A stretch of DNA of 18,805 nt from NCBI GenBank assembly GCA_964401455.1, contig CAYNYI010000062.1, forward strand, positions 1 to 18,805, given 5' to 3'. The DNA comes from CAYNYI01 sp964401455. GTDB lineage: Bacteria; Fibrobacterota; OXYB2-FULL-49-7; CAYNYI01. Both the position numbers and the translations under genes were made by a program. Position 1 is the stretch's first letter. Every line of letters starts with the position of its first letter. Under the pieces are notes generated by a model. The model did not search any database. It had not been told where the DNA came from and worked only from the letters and a program-made list of their open reading frames with translations. This document shows positions 8,161 through 15,590 of this stretch, piece by piece.

Positions 8161-9073
8161 ACTTGTTCAGAAATATTGGGACAAAAAGGGCGCCGAGTAT
8201 TACAGCCGCAATCGTTTTCTTGACTCGGGGAAAATGAAAAGAAAGTTAATCGAAAATCTAAGATCCGGCATTTCGGGAAATGTTCTGGATTTCGGAACCG
8301 GCACCGGCCTTTTAGCCGGGATGCTTTGTTCAGAAGGATATAAAAATGTAGTTGGCATTGATATAAACAGACACATGCTCAGCAAGGTGCGGGGACGGCT
8401 GGAGGAAAACAGCCCGCACCTGGTAAGGGGAGATTGTATGACCCTTCCTTTTAAAGACTCTGTTTTTGACGCAGTTGTAACAAGATGGGTTCTATGGGTG
8501 CTGCCCGATCCTTTTAAGGCGGTAGAGGAAATGAAAAGGGTTTTGAAGCCGGGCGGGGAAATTCTTGCATTTTCTTCCGGATCGCTGAGAGAAAAAGATC
8601 CTTTTTTAAAAAGGGTAATGCGCTATCCTTTTCGGCGCGGGCGCTCTTTTTTTATGGACAGAAAATACAAACGGGAAATTTCTACAGAAGAGTTCTGGAA
8701 AATCTCCGAAGGAAGGCTTCCGAGGCTGACACTTGAAGAATATGAAAACCTTTTCAAAGAAAAAGGTCTTGAGAATGTTTCGAAGTCACCGCTCGAAAGA
8801 TACGGTACTCGTTTCTCAAGAATATTTTTTAATTCTTATAACTTTTCCATGATAAAGGGCCGCGTACCCGAAAAGAAAATAGTGGAAAAAACCGCTGGAA
8901 ATAAATCGGAAAATACAGAAGGCGGTTATTTATCTATGCTTGCCTGTCCAACCTGCAGGATGGGGGTTGATAATCCGGAAAAAGACTTACTGGTCTGTAG
9001 CGCCTGTAAAAAAGAGTACAATATCATTGATGGAATTCCGGAAATGATGCCTCCCGAAGAGATGCTCTTTTAA
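8147..9073 (+). CDS. Class I SAM-dependent methyltransferase 2 with C-terminal Trm112-like zinc ribbon
   Basis: Protein of 308 aa. The N-terminal two thirds are a Methyltransf_11-like domain: motif I LDFGTGTG (47-54), D72 in GIDINRHML, RGDCMTLPF (D96) and the motif RVLKPGGEILAFSSG. The last 45 residues form a Trm112-like ribbon with CPTC (267, 270) and CSAC (284, 287) followed by YNIIDGIPEMMP, typical of that small zinc-binding partner, here fused. AGGAG (8136-8140) lies 6 nt before the ATG. It is translationally linked to methyltransferase 1 by a 14-nt overlap. The two enzymes are not obvious recent duplicates. The related UbiE/MenG and biotin-synthesis types of Methyltransf_11 are unlikely in this context, but the substrate is unknown. 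Confidence 0.88.
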   Translation: MKLSELVQKYWDKKGAEYYSRNRFLDSGKMKRKLIENLRSGISGNVLDFGTGTGLLAGMLCSEGYKNVVGIDINRHMLSKVRGRLEENSPHLVRGDCMTLPFKDSVFDAVVTRWVLWVLPDPFKAVEEMKRVLKPGGEILAFSSGSLREKDPFLKRVMRYPFRRGRSFFMDRKYKREISTEEFWKISEGRLPRLTLEEYENLFKEKGLENVSKSPLERYGTRFSRIFFNSYNFSMIKGRVPEKKIVEKTAGNKSENTEGGYLSMLACPTCRMGVDNPEKDLLVCSACKKEYNIIDGIPEMMPPEEMLF

Positions 9074-9081
9074 CAATCTCG

Positions 9082-9112
9082 TTGTCTATCAAAACACGAT
9101 GCGGGTTATAAA
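9082..9112 (+). promoter_or_regulatory. Possible promoter before the trmO-like gene
   Basis: TTGTCT (9082-9087) and TATAAA (9107-9112) are separated by 19 nt in the only sizeable gap (118 nt) of the transport locus. The spacing is longer than ideal, so this is a weak call. If real, it would give the second half of the locus its own transcript. Confidence 0.3.
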
Positions 9113-9122
9113 AAAATAACGC

Positions 9123-9142
9123 AAACAGTCTGTTTTAAACAG
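9123..9142. repeat. Triple alternating hexamer AAACAG / CTGTTT / AAACAG
   Basis: AAACAG (9123-9128), its reverse complement CTGTTT (9130-9135) and AAACAG again (9137-9142) follow one another with single-base T spacers, a 7-bp period. Any two neighbours make a perfect 13-bp dyad. It lies just downstream of the possible promoter at 9082-9112 and about 50 nt before the trmO-like gene, a position suited to an operator. There is no U-run of the kind a terminator would need. Confidence 0.4.
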
Positions 9143-9191
9143 GGAATTATTAATTATCTTTTTTCGATTTAGCATACAGGATTAATATTTT

Positions 9192-9578
9192 ATGGAAAAA
9201 GAAACTGTTAAGTGCGAAGTTATCGGACGGGTTGAAAATCCGGTAGAAAAAATTCCTGAAGACAGGTCTGTTTTTAAAGAGCTCGAATCGAAAATAATCA
9301 TCAAACCCGGACTCGAAGAAGGCCTTTACCGAATTTCAGAAAGTGAATATGTGGACATAATTTTTAATTTCCACCTTTCCGGAGAGTATTCTCTCAAGTG
9401 TAAAACCCCCCACTGGGGAATTAAAGGTGTCTTCGCGTGCAGAAGCCCCAAAAGACCTTCCCGGCTCGGTCTTACAAAAGTAAAGTTACTGGAAACCGGA
9501 GATAATTTTATAAAGGTAAAAGGGCTTGATGCCGTTAGCGGAACACCGGTCATCGATATTAAACCTTCAATAAACTGA
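9192..9578 (+). CDS. Short TrmO/TsaA-like (UPF0066) SAM-dependent methyltransferase family protein
   Basis: Protein of 128 aa belonging to the TrmO (YaeB/TsaA, UPF0066) family, a beta-barrel SAM-binding fold. The E. coli member methylates t6A37 in tRNA-Thr and is about 235 aa; this one contains only the barrel domain, as many archaeal members do. Diagnostic segments are KCEVIGRVENP at the N-terminus, GVFACRSPKRPSRLGLTKVKLL (the family's RSPxRPxxIG motif, with I replaced by L), and GLDAVSGTPVIDIKP near the end. AGGA lies 10 nt before the ATG. It is 20 nt upstream of fmdE. Its place between two metal-type ABC modules makes a tRNA role less likely than methylation of a metal ligand, but that is inference; the family assignment is firm. 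Confidence 0.88.
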   Translation: MEKETVKCEVIGRVENPVEKIPEDRSVFKELESKIIIKPGLEEGLYRISESEYVDIIFNFHLSGEYSLKCKTPHWGIKGVFACRSPKRPSRLGLTKVKLLETGDNFIKVKGLDAVSGTPVIDIKPSIN

Positions 9579-9598
9579 AAAAATCAAGAGGTATTCAA

Positions 9599-10300
9599 AT
9601 GGATATAAACATGAAAGCTCCCCGAGAAATAATAAAAAAAATGATAATTAAAGAAGAAAAACAAAAGCTCCTCGAAATTTCCGGGCTCCTGCACGGGCAT
9701 TATTGTCCGGGGCTGGCTTATGGCGTACTCGCAGCGTATGAGGGCATGCGGAGGCTTGAGGCCGATACAAATACCGGTATGGAGGAAATAATGGCGGTAG
9801 TCGAGTGTAATAACTGCTTTGTTGACGGAATTCAGTTTGTTTCAGGGTGTACTTTGGGCAATAATGCACTCGTTTATGCCGATGCCGGAAAAACAGCTGT
9901 TACTTTTTATAAACGAAATGAAGACTATGCTGTAAGGCTGAGAGTTTCCGACCACCGGCCACCCGCAAAAAATGATGAAGGTGCGGCCCTTTTTGAAAAG
10001 GCCGTAAAAAGAAGGGAAAAATTAAGTGATGAGGAAAGAAACAGGTTCGGAGAATTATGGAGAAAAAAATCTTTGGAAACTGTCCTTGCTCCGGCCGGTG
10101 AAATTTTGGAAATAAATAAAGTTCCGGTAAAAAATGTAAAATACGCTCCTATTATGGATTCTCTCACTTGTGATGAATGCGGGGAGGTTTTCATGGAATC
10201 CAAGGCGGCCGAAAAAGAAGGAAAGAAAGTTTGTCTGGCATGTTCCGGGAACGGTCTTAACGCGGTAACCGGAGAAGGGATTAGAAAAATTGAATTGTAA
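9599..10300 (+). CDS. fmdE: FmdE-family protein with C-terminal zinc ribbon
   Basis: Protein of 233 aa. FmdE is named from the molybdenum formylmethanofuran dehydrogenase operon of methanogens but is not a catalytic subunit; its biochemical role is unsettled. The N-terminal domain shows LLHGHYCPGLAYG (H32, H34, C36), VECNNCFVDGIQFVSGCTLGNN (C70, C73, D76, C84) and an alpha/beta core ending near VRLRVSDHRPP, all hallmarks of the family and likely metal ligands. After a charged linker, CDEC (191, 194) and CLAC (212, 215) form a zinc ribbon. AGAGG (9587-9591) precedes the ATG by 7 nt. The stop overlaps the start of binding protein 2 by 11 nt. No formylmethanofuran dehydrogenase or molybdopterin genes are present, so the context points to metal uptake or metal-ligand handling rather than C1 metabolism. 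Confidence 0.92.
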   Translation: MDINMKAPREIIKKMIIKEEKQKLLEISGLLHGHYCPGLAYGVLAAYEGMRRLEADTNTGMEEIMAVVECNNCFVDGIQFVSGCTLGNNALVYADAGKTAVTFYKRNEDYAVRLRVSDHRPPAKNDEGAALFEKAVKRREKLSDEERNRFGELWRKKSLETVLAPAGEILEINKVPVKNVKYAPIMDSLTCDECGEVFMESKAAEKEGKKVCLACSGNGLNAVTGEGIRKIEL

Positions 10301-11393
10301 AGGTCGGAAGTTTTTTTTGAGCGCGGTCTGCGCCGTGTGGATAATTGCTTTTTCGGGGTGCTCAGATAAAAAAGCTGCCGCGGGAATAGAGATAACAGAT
10401 ATGGCAGGACGAAAAGTCATCGTGCCGGAAAGTGTTGAGCGGATCGTCTGCAAAGGGCCGGGGGCGCTGCGTCTTTTAATATATCTTGGAGCAAAAAATA
10501 AAATTTGCGCTATAGAAAGCGGCTTTGAAACGAAAAGCTTTTCCGGACGGCCCTATATGATGGCGAACCCGGAATTAGCCCGTCTCCCGAAAATCGGCCC
10601 GGCCGGACCCGCTCCGAGGCCGGACGCGGAATTGATATTGAAAGCGGCACCGGACATTGTTTTTATGGCTTATACCGGAAAAAAGACAGCTGATGTATTA
10701 CAGGAAAAAACCGGAATTCCGGTTGTAATGCTTACATATGGAGATCTGGCAACTTTTTCCGATTCGCTTCTTTTTTCTTCTTTGGAGCTTGCCGGAAAAA
10801 TTATAGGGAACAAAAGCCGTGCGGACAGCGTTATAACATTCATAAAAAAGACAGAAAAAGATCTTCGGGAAAGATCTGCCGGACTTGAGGCCAAGGATAT
10901 AAAAAAAAGGGAAGCCTATGTAGGTTGTCTGGGGAGCCGGGGCAGTCACGGGATTGTCAGTACCCGGGCGAAATACCCTCCTTTTAATCTGACAGGAATA
11001 ATAAATCCGGCGGACAAGGTAAAAGAAAAAGGGCATATTTTTCTCGACAGGGAAAAGCTGATTGAATGGGACCCGGAAATAATTTTTCTCGATGCTGCGG
11101 GAATCAAGCATGTAAAGGAAGATTTCAAACAAAAGCCCTCTTTCTATAAGGCGCTCAGTGCCTTCAGAAACGATAATGTATATTTGCTGTTTCCCTATAA
11201 TTTTTATACAACAAATATTGGGACCGCTCTTGCAGACGCATATTATGCCGGAAAAACGGTTTATCCCGAAGCATATTCAGATATTGATCCTTCCAAAAAA
11301 GCAGATGAAATCTGGGCCTGTCTTTGCGGAAAAGCTCTTTTTAAAGAAATGAAAAACGATTGGAACGCTTTTAAAAAAGCCGGTTTTAAATGA
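10290..11393 (+). CDS. ABC importer substrate-binding lipoprotein 2
   Basis: Second Peripla_BP_2 protein, 367 aa. It starts with TTG at 10290, inside the end of fmdE; the purine run GGAGAAGGGA (10271-10280) acts as ribosome binding site. The first residues make a lipoprotein signal with lipobox FSGC (Cys 24). The mature part begins IEITDMAGRKVIVPESVERIV, typical of the fold. Features of a subgroup often annotated as iron or metal-chelate binding are PYMMANPELARLPKIGPAGPAP and the C-terminal YPYN-like segment LFPYNFYTTNIGTALADAYY followed by YPEAYSDIDPSKKADEIW. The same kind of binding protein occurs beside FmdE genes in methanogens, as I recall. The ligand is unknown. Confidence 0.9.
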   Translation: MNCKGRKFFLSAVCAVWIIAFSGCSDKKAAAGIEITDMAGRKVIVPESVERIVCKGPGALRLLIYLGAKNKICAIESGFETKSFSGRPYMMANPELARLPKIGPAGPAPRPDAELILKAAPDIVFMAYTGKKTADVLQEKTGIPVVMLTYGDLATFSDSLLFSSLELAGKIIGNKSRADSVITFIKKTEKDLRERSAGLEAKDIKKREAYVGCLGSRGSHGIVSTRAKYPPFNLTGIINPADKVKEKGHIFLDREKLIEWDPEIIFLDAAGIKHVKEDFKQKPSFYKALSAFRNDNVYLLFPYNFYTTNIGTALADAYYAGKTVYPEAYSDIDPSKKADEIWACLCGKALFKEMKNDWNAFKKAGFK

Positions 11394-11409
11394 AAACCGT
11401 CGGCAGCCT

Positions 11410-12456
11410 ATGAAGAATATTCTCCTCGAAAAATACAGACGCTATGCCCTTAGAAAAATCCTCGCCGGTCTTGTTATATCGGCCGGACTTCTTTTACTTA
11501 TTCTCTATTCACTTAAAATAGGGTCTTACGAAACAGGAATAAAAGATTTGCTCAGAGTTATTACCGGCGTCGCTTCCAACCGTCTTGAGATAATTATTTT
11601 AGGGATAAGGCTTCCAAGAATAATTGCGGCTGTTTTTGCCGGAGCAGGACTTGCGTTTGCAGGAACTGTGATGCAGTGTCTTTTAAGAAATCCGCTTGCT
11701 TCTCCGTTTACTATGGGAGTTTCGCAGGGTGCCGCTTTTGGCGCTGCTTTTGCCATAATCGTTTTTGGGGCAGGACAGGCGTCAAACGGAATCTCCGGTA
11801 AATACTTAACCGGGTTGTGCGCTTTTTCCGGGTCACTGGCTTCGGTCACGGTAATTTTGTTTCTGGCCGGCTTAAGGGCGCTTGATTACAGGGCCATTAT
11901 TCTGGGAGGTGTTGCGATGGGGTCTCTTTTTGGGGCCGGCACGATGTTTCTCCAGTTTTTCGCCGAAGATGTAGAGGTGGCGTCGGTTGTTTTCTGGTCA
12001 TTCGGTGATCCGGGAAGGGTTTCATGGGGGGACCTCAAGATTATAATACCGGTTGTTACGGCAGGCGGGCTGTATTTTTTTCATAAAAGCTGGGAATACA
12101 ATATAGTTGAAGGGGGAGAGGAAACTGCCGCTGCGCTTGGGGTTAAAATAAAGAGAACCCGGATTTCAGGAGTTTTAATTTCTGCCCTGATGACTGCGGT
12201 TTGTGTTTCTTTTATGGGAATAATCGGTTTTACGGGCCTTATAGCACCTCATATTACCCGGAAGATAGTCGGAGGCGACCACAGATTTCTTATACCTGTT
12301 TCTGCGGCTGCCGGAGCACTGCTGCTCCTTGGAGCCGATACCGCGGCCAGGACTATTATGTCTCCCGAAGTTCTTCCGGTCGGTATTCTTACGTCATTTT
12401 TCGGTGCTCCTCTTTTCATTTATTTGATTAGCCGTAAAGGAGGACGCGGGCTTTGA
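11410..12456 (+). CDS. FecCD-type ABC permease 2
   Basis: Permease of 348 aa partnering binding protein 2. Family motifs are ILGIRLPRIIAAVFAGAGLAFAG, LLRNPLASPFTMGVSQGAAFG, the coupling region EETAAALGVKIKRTRISG, and MGIIGFTGLIAPHITRKIVGGDHRF. The layout of hydrophobic segments matches permease 1, and both fit the BtuC fold. It starts 16 nt after binding protein 2; the region upstream of the ATG has only a weak ribosome binding site, so expression may depend on coupling. The stop codon overlaps the TTG start of ATPase 2 by 4 nt. Confidence 0.93.
   Translation: MKNILLEKYRRYALRKILAGLVISAGLLLLILYSLKIGSYETGIKDLLRVITGVASNRLEIIILGIRLPRIIAAVFAGAGLAFAGTVMQCLLRNPLASPFTMGVSQGAAFGAAFAIIVFGAGQASNGISGKYLTGLCAFSGSLASVTVILFLAGLRALDYRAIILGGVAMGSLFGAGTMFLQFFAEDVEVASVVFWSFGDPGRVSWGDLKIIIPVVTAGGLYFFHKSWEYNIVEGGEETAAALGVKIKRTRISGVLISALMTAVCVSFMGIIGFTGLIAPHITRKIVGGDHRFLIPVSAAAGALLLLGADTAARTIMSPEVLPVGILTSFFGAPLFIYLISRKGGRGL
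12436..12443 (+). promoter_or_regulatory. Ribosome binding site that fixes the TTG start of ATPase 2
   Basis: AAAGGAGG, a full Shine-Dalgarno match, lies inside the end of permease 2 and 9 nt before the TTG at 12453. It shows that this TTG is the real start even though no ATG is near. Confidence 0.75.
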
Positions 12457-13220
12457 AGTTGGAAGCTGAAAACATTTCTTTTTCCTATCCCGGAAATAAA
12501 GTTCTAAAAGGAATATCATTTTCGGCGGATAGCGGTGAATTTATATCGCTCGCCGGACGAAACGGAACAGGAAAATCTACTCTTCTGAAATGCTTTTGCG
12601 GAGTGCTAAAAACCTATACCGGGAAGGTTCTAATAGAAAATTCGGATATTTCTCTAATGGATTCCCGGCATCTCGCCGCGGCTGTTGCCTATCTTCCGCA
12701 GAAACAGTTTTACCCTTTCCCTGTAAGCGTGTTTGATGTGGTTTTGTCCGGTCGCTATCCATACAGAGGATGGTTTATGAAAAAAAAGAACGAAGAAGCG
12801 GCCGCCTCGGCTATTGAATCTCTGGATTTGGAAAATCTGGCCATGAAAGATTTCAATACTCTTTCAGGCGGACAGCAGCAGCGGGCCCTCATAGCACGAA
12901 CTCTCGCGCAGGAGGCAGGTGTTCTTCTTCTTGATGAACCCGTTTCCGGTCTTGATATCGGACATCAGCTTGATGTGATGCATCTGCTGCGCAAACTTTC
13001 TGAAGAAAACGGTATAACTGTAATCTGCGCTATTCATGACCTCAACCTGGCCTCAAGGTTTTCTGACAGAATCACTCTGATAGACAAAGGAGTTCTCGCC
13101 GCATGTGGAAAGCCGGGAGAAATTCTGGCTTCCGGGACTATAGGCCGAACATACGGTATTGACTGCGAGATTTATCATCACAAAGAAAACAGGCTGATTT
13201 TCCCAAAAAAATCATTATAA
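12453..13220 (+). CDS. ABC importer ATPase 2 (FecE/BtuD type)
   Basis: ATPase of 255 aa for permease 2. Walker A is GRNGTGKS (35-42), the signature LSGGQ (137-141), Walker B VLLLDEP (157-163), and the H-loop AIHD (193-196). LDIGHQLDVMHLL after Walker B is typical of the siderophore/metal-chelate class. TTG start with a strong ribosome binding site. It is the last gene of the plus-strand locus and faces feoB head-on, 37 nt apart. ATPase 1 has GPNGSGKS and LSGGE at the same places, so the two importers are diverged paralogues rather than recent copies. Confidence 0.95.
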   Translation: MKLEAENISFSYPGNKVLKGISFSADSGEFISLAGRNGTGKSTLLKCFCGVLKTYTGKVLIENSDISLMDSRHLAAAVAYLPQKQFYPFPVSVFDVVLSGRYPYRGWFMKKKNEEAAASAIESLDLENLAMKDFNTLSGGQQQRALIARTLAQEAGVLLLDEPVSGLDIGHQLDVMHLLRKLSEENGITVICAIHDLNLASRFSDRITLIDKGVLAACGKPGEILASGTIGRTYGIDCEIYHHKENRLIFPKKSL

Positions 13221-13238
13221 AACTAAAAATTTTAGCAC

Positions 13239-13267
13239 CGGGTTTTAACGGAGGCTTTCAAAACCCG
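13239..13267 (-). terminator. Possible terminator between ATPase 2 and feoB
   Basis: An 8-bp perfect stem, CGGGTTTT (13239-13246) with AAAACCCG (13260-13267), encloses a 13-nt loop and overlaps the feoB stop codon. On the minus strand it is followed by a T-rich stretch (about 13222-13235), itself the palindrome CTAAAAATTTTAG (13223-13235). It could stop feoB transcripts; it is weaker for the plus strand, where no T-run follows. Confidence 0.4.
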
Positions 13268-15363
13268 AGCAGCCTGCCTCCCTGATATACAATAAAGGAC
13301 ATTGTCCAGGCGAATGCAAGCTGATAAGCGACCGCAAAAACAGCGAACTTCCTGTTTCCGAGTTCCCGAATTTCTGTTACAAGCGCTACAACACAGGGTG
13401 TATATAAAAGCACGAAAATCATGAAAGAGACACCCTGAAGAGGAGTGAAATTGTCTGAAACTTTGTTTTGAAGCGACCGGTCATCAGCTTCTTCTCCGTC
13501 CGCGCCGTATAAAATACCCATTGAACTGACAACAATTTCTTTTGCTACAAAACCCGTAATAAGAGAAACCGAGGCTTTCCAGTCAAAACCGAGCGGCTCC
13601 ACAAGGGGGGAAACCGCTTTTCCGAGTTTGCCAATGTATGTATTGGGTTTTATTCTGGAGTTTTTCTGGCTTCGAAGAGAGTCGATGGTTGATTCCGGGG
13701 CATTCTGCATGCGGCCGGTTGAAATAATTTTATCATACTCCGATGCGATTTCAGGCGATTTCGGGAAAGAGCCTGCGAACCAGAGAATCGCGGAAAAGAC
13801 GAGTATAACCGTGCCCATTTTTTTTATGTAATGACCGGCTTTCTGCCACATGTGAATACTGACGCTTTTTAAAGTCGGAAGCCGGTATGGAGGAAGCTCC
13901 ATTACAAAGGGATGGTTTTCACCCTTAAAAATAGTTTTCTTGAAAATATTGGCCATAAGAAAGAAGGCGGCAAAACTAAGTATAAACTGAAACAGAAAAA
14001 CAACGTTTCCGGCGTTTTTCGGAAACAGCGCTCCGGCGAAAAGAACAAATATAGGAAGCCGGGCAGAGCAGCTGATCAGCGGGACAAGAAGTATTGTTTT
14101 TATTCTGTCTGTCCGCGATTCAAGTGTTCGCGCTGCCATTATAGCAGGCACACTGCAGCCAAGTCCCATTATCATAGGTATGAAGCTTTTTCCGTGGAGA
14201 CCCATTTTGTGCATTATTCTGTCCATTATAAAGGCGGCACGGGCCATATATCCGGTGTCTTCCATTATTGATATTCCAAAATACAATATCATGATGTTCG
14301 GTAAAAAAGAGGCGACGCCTCCCACGCCGTCTATGATTCCTTCTATCAATAGTTTTTTTAATATACTGTCGGGCAGAATATTGCCGAGTAATGAAGAAAC
14401 ACCTCCAAAGAACATGTTTATCCATTCCATGGGATATTCGCCTAAAACAAATGTTGCCTGAAAAAGAAGCCACATGAATAAAAAAAAGACAGGGTAAGCC
14501 CATAGGGGATGCGTCAAAACGGCATCAATCTTATCAGATATTTCCCGGCGGTCTGTTTTTTGGAAAGTTACCGTTTCGCGGATTATTCCGGTTATAAAGC
14601 CGTATCGTGATTCTGCTATAAGCGTTTCCGGGTCGTCGCCCATAATAGAGGTTATTCGCTCGGAAGTACTATTTACTCTGGCGAGAATGTCTTCCCCCCC
14701 CTCCAGAGAGAGAATATAATTTGTAATTTCCTCATCTCTTTCAAAAAGCTTAAGGGAAAGCCATCCCGGAGGGTATTTACCGTTATCCTTTAGTACATCA
14801 GTTTCTGAAATTTTATTTATCTCCTCCAAGAGTTCTTCCGGAAATCTTTGATATCTTTCTGGAGGAACTTTGGAAGAACTTTCAGATTCTTTAATACATT
14901 TTTGCAGGAGGGCTTCCACATTTTCGCCGGTGCGGCCGACAGTCGTCACAACAGACAAGCCGATAAGCTTTGAAATTTTATCAAGATCAATTTTTAGATT
15001 TTTATTTTTGACCTCGTCCCACATATTAAGAGCAAGGACAGGTTTTATACCCATTTCCATTAGCTGCAGCGTCAGGTAAAGATTTCGTTCTAAATTGGAT
15101 GAGTCTATTACATTGACAAGAACGTCGGGTTTTTCTTTTACAATGTAGTCTCTGGCGACTTTTTCATCATTAGAATATGCGCTCAGCGAATATGTTCCGG
15201 GCAGATCAATAACTCTAATTGCTTTTTTTTTGTATAATGCGCTGCCTTCTTTTATCTCAACTGTAACACCGCCCCAGTTTCCGACATGCTGCCGCGATCC
15301 GGTAAGTTCATTGAATATGGTTGTTTTTCCGGAATTTGGATTGCCGGCAAGAGCTATTTTCAT
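13258..15363 (-). CDS. feoB: Ferrous iron transporter FeoB
   Basis: Inner-membrane Fe(II) transporter of 701 aa with an N-terminal GTPase. G1 is GNPNSGKT (7-14), the G2 region is NWGGVTVE (T34), where the common form is NWPGVTVE, G3 is DLPG (53-56) and G4 is NMWD (113-116). A GDI-like helical part follows, then a membrane domain with the conserved GCSVPAIMAARTLESRTDRIKT and SCSARLPIFVLFAG segments, each with a conserved Cys, and the C-terminal block FAWTMSFIVYQGGRLLGF. The length is slightly shorter than E. coli FeoB (773 aa), as is common. It overlaps feoA by 4 nt (ATGA) and is the last gene of the fur-feoA / feoA / feoB operon. No FeoC follows. Confidence 0.97.
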   Translation of the reverse strand: MKIALAGNPNSGKTTIFNELTGSRQHVGNWGGVTVEIKEGSALYKKKAIRVIDLPGTYSLSAYSNDEKVARDYIVKEKPDVLVNVIDSSNLERNLYLTLQLMEMGIKPVLALNMWDEVKNKNLKIDLDKISKLIGLSVVTTVGRTGENVEALLQKCIKESESSSKVPPERYQRFPEELLEEINKISETDVLKDNGKYPPGWLSLKLFERDEEITNYILSLEGGEDILARVNSTSERITSIMGDDPETLIAESRYGFITGIIRETVTFQKTDRREISDKIDAVLTHPLWAYPVFFLFMWLLFQATFVLGEYPMEWINMFFGGVSSLLGNILPDSILKKLLIEGIIDGVGGVASFLPNIMILYFGISIMEDTGYMARAAFIMDRIMHKMGLHGKSFIPMIMGLGCSVPAIMAARTLESRTDRIKTILLVPLISCSARLPIFVLFAGALFPKNAGNVVFLFQFILSFAAFFLMANIFKKTIFKGENHPFVMELPPYRLPTLKSVSIHMWQKAGHYIKKMGTVILVFSAILWFAGSFPKSPEIASEYDKIISTGRMQNAPESTIDSLRSQKNSRIKPNTYIGKLGKAVSPLVEPLGFDWKASVSLITGFVAKEIVVSSMGILYGADGEEADDRSLQNKVSDNFTPLQGVSFMIFVLLYTPCVVALVTEIRELGNRKFAVFAVAYQLAFAWTMSFIVYQGGRLLGF

Positions 15364-15590
15364 AAAGTGTCCTTTTCTACTTCTATCCGGTCTGCCTCCG
15401 AGACCCTGAGGCTTATGTGGAACTTACGGATTTTTATTTCAAGCGGGTCCTTTAGAGGGGCGTATTTGACGATATCTATTTTTTCACCTTTAGAAAAGCC
15501 CATTTCAAGAAGGCGTTTTTTTATCGGACCGGTTCCTTCAATAGAAATAATTTTAAGAGTGTCGCCCTGTTTGGCTTCGCTGAGTCTCAT
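15360..15590 (-). CDS. feoA: FeoA, ferrous iron transport accessory protein
   Basis: Small SH3-like cytoplasmic protein of 76 aa that works with FeoB. It begins MRLSEAKQGDTLKIISI and has the family block RLLEMGFSKGEKIDIVKYAPLKDP and ISLRVSEADRIEVE at the end. It overlaps the fused regulator upstream and feoB downstream by 4 nt each, so translation of all three is coupled. It is a second FeoA domain in the operon besides the one fused to Fur; the two are different in sequence. Confidence 0.95.
   Translation of the reverse strand: MRLSEAKQGDTLKIISIEGTGPIKKRLLEMGFSKGEKIDIVKYAPLKDPLEIKIRKFHISLRVSEADRIEVEKDTL

Noticed and set aside
13912..14503. Open frames on both strands within feoB
   Set aside because: They are out-of-frame shadows; conserved FeoB motifs continue through the whole region in one minus-strand frame.
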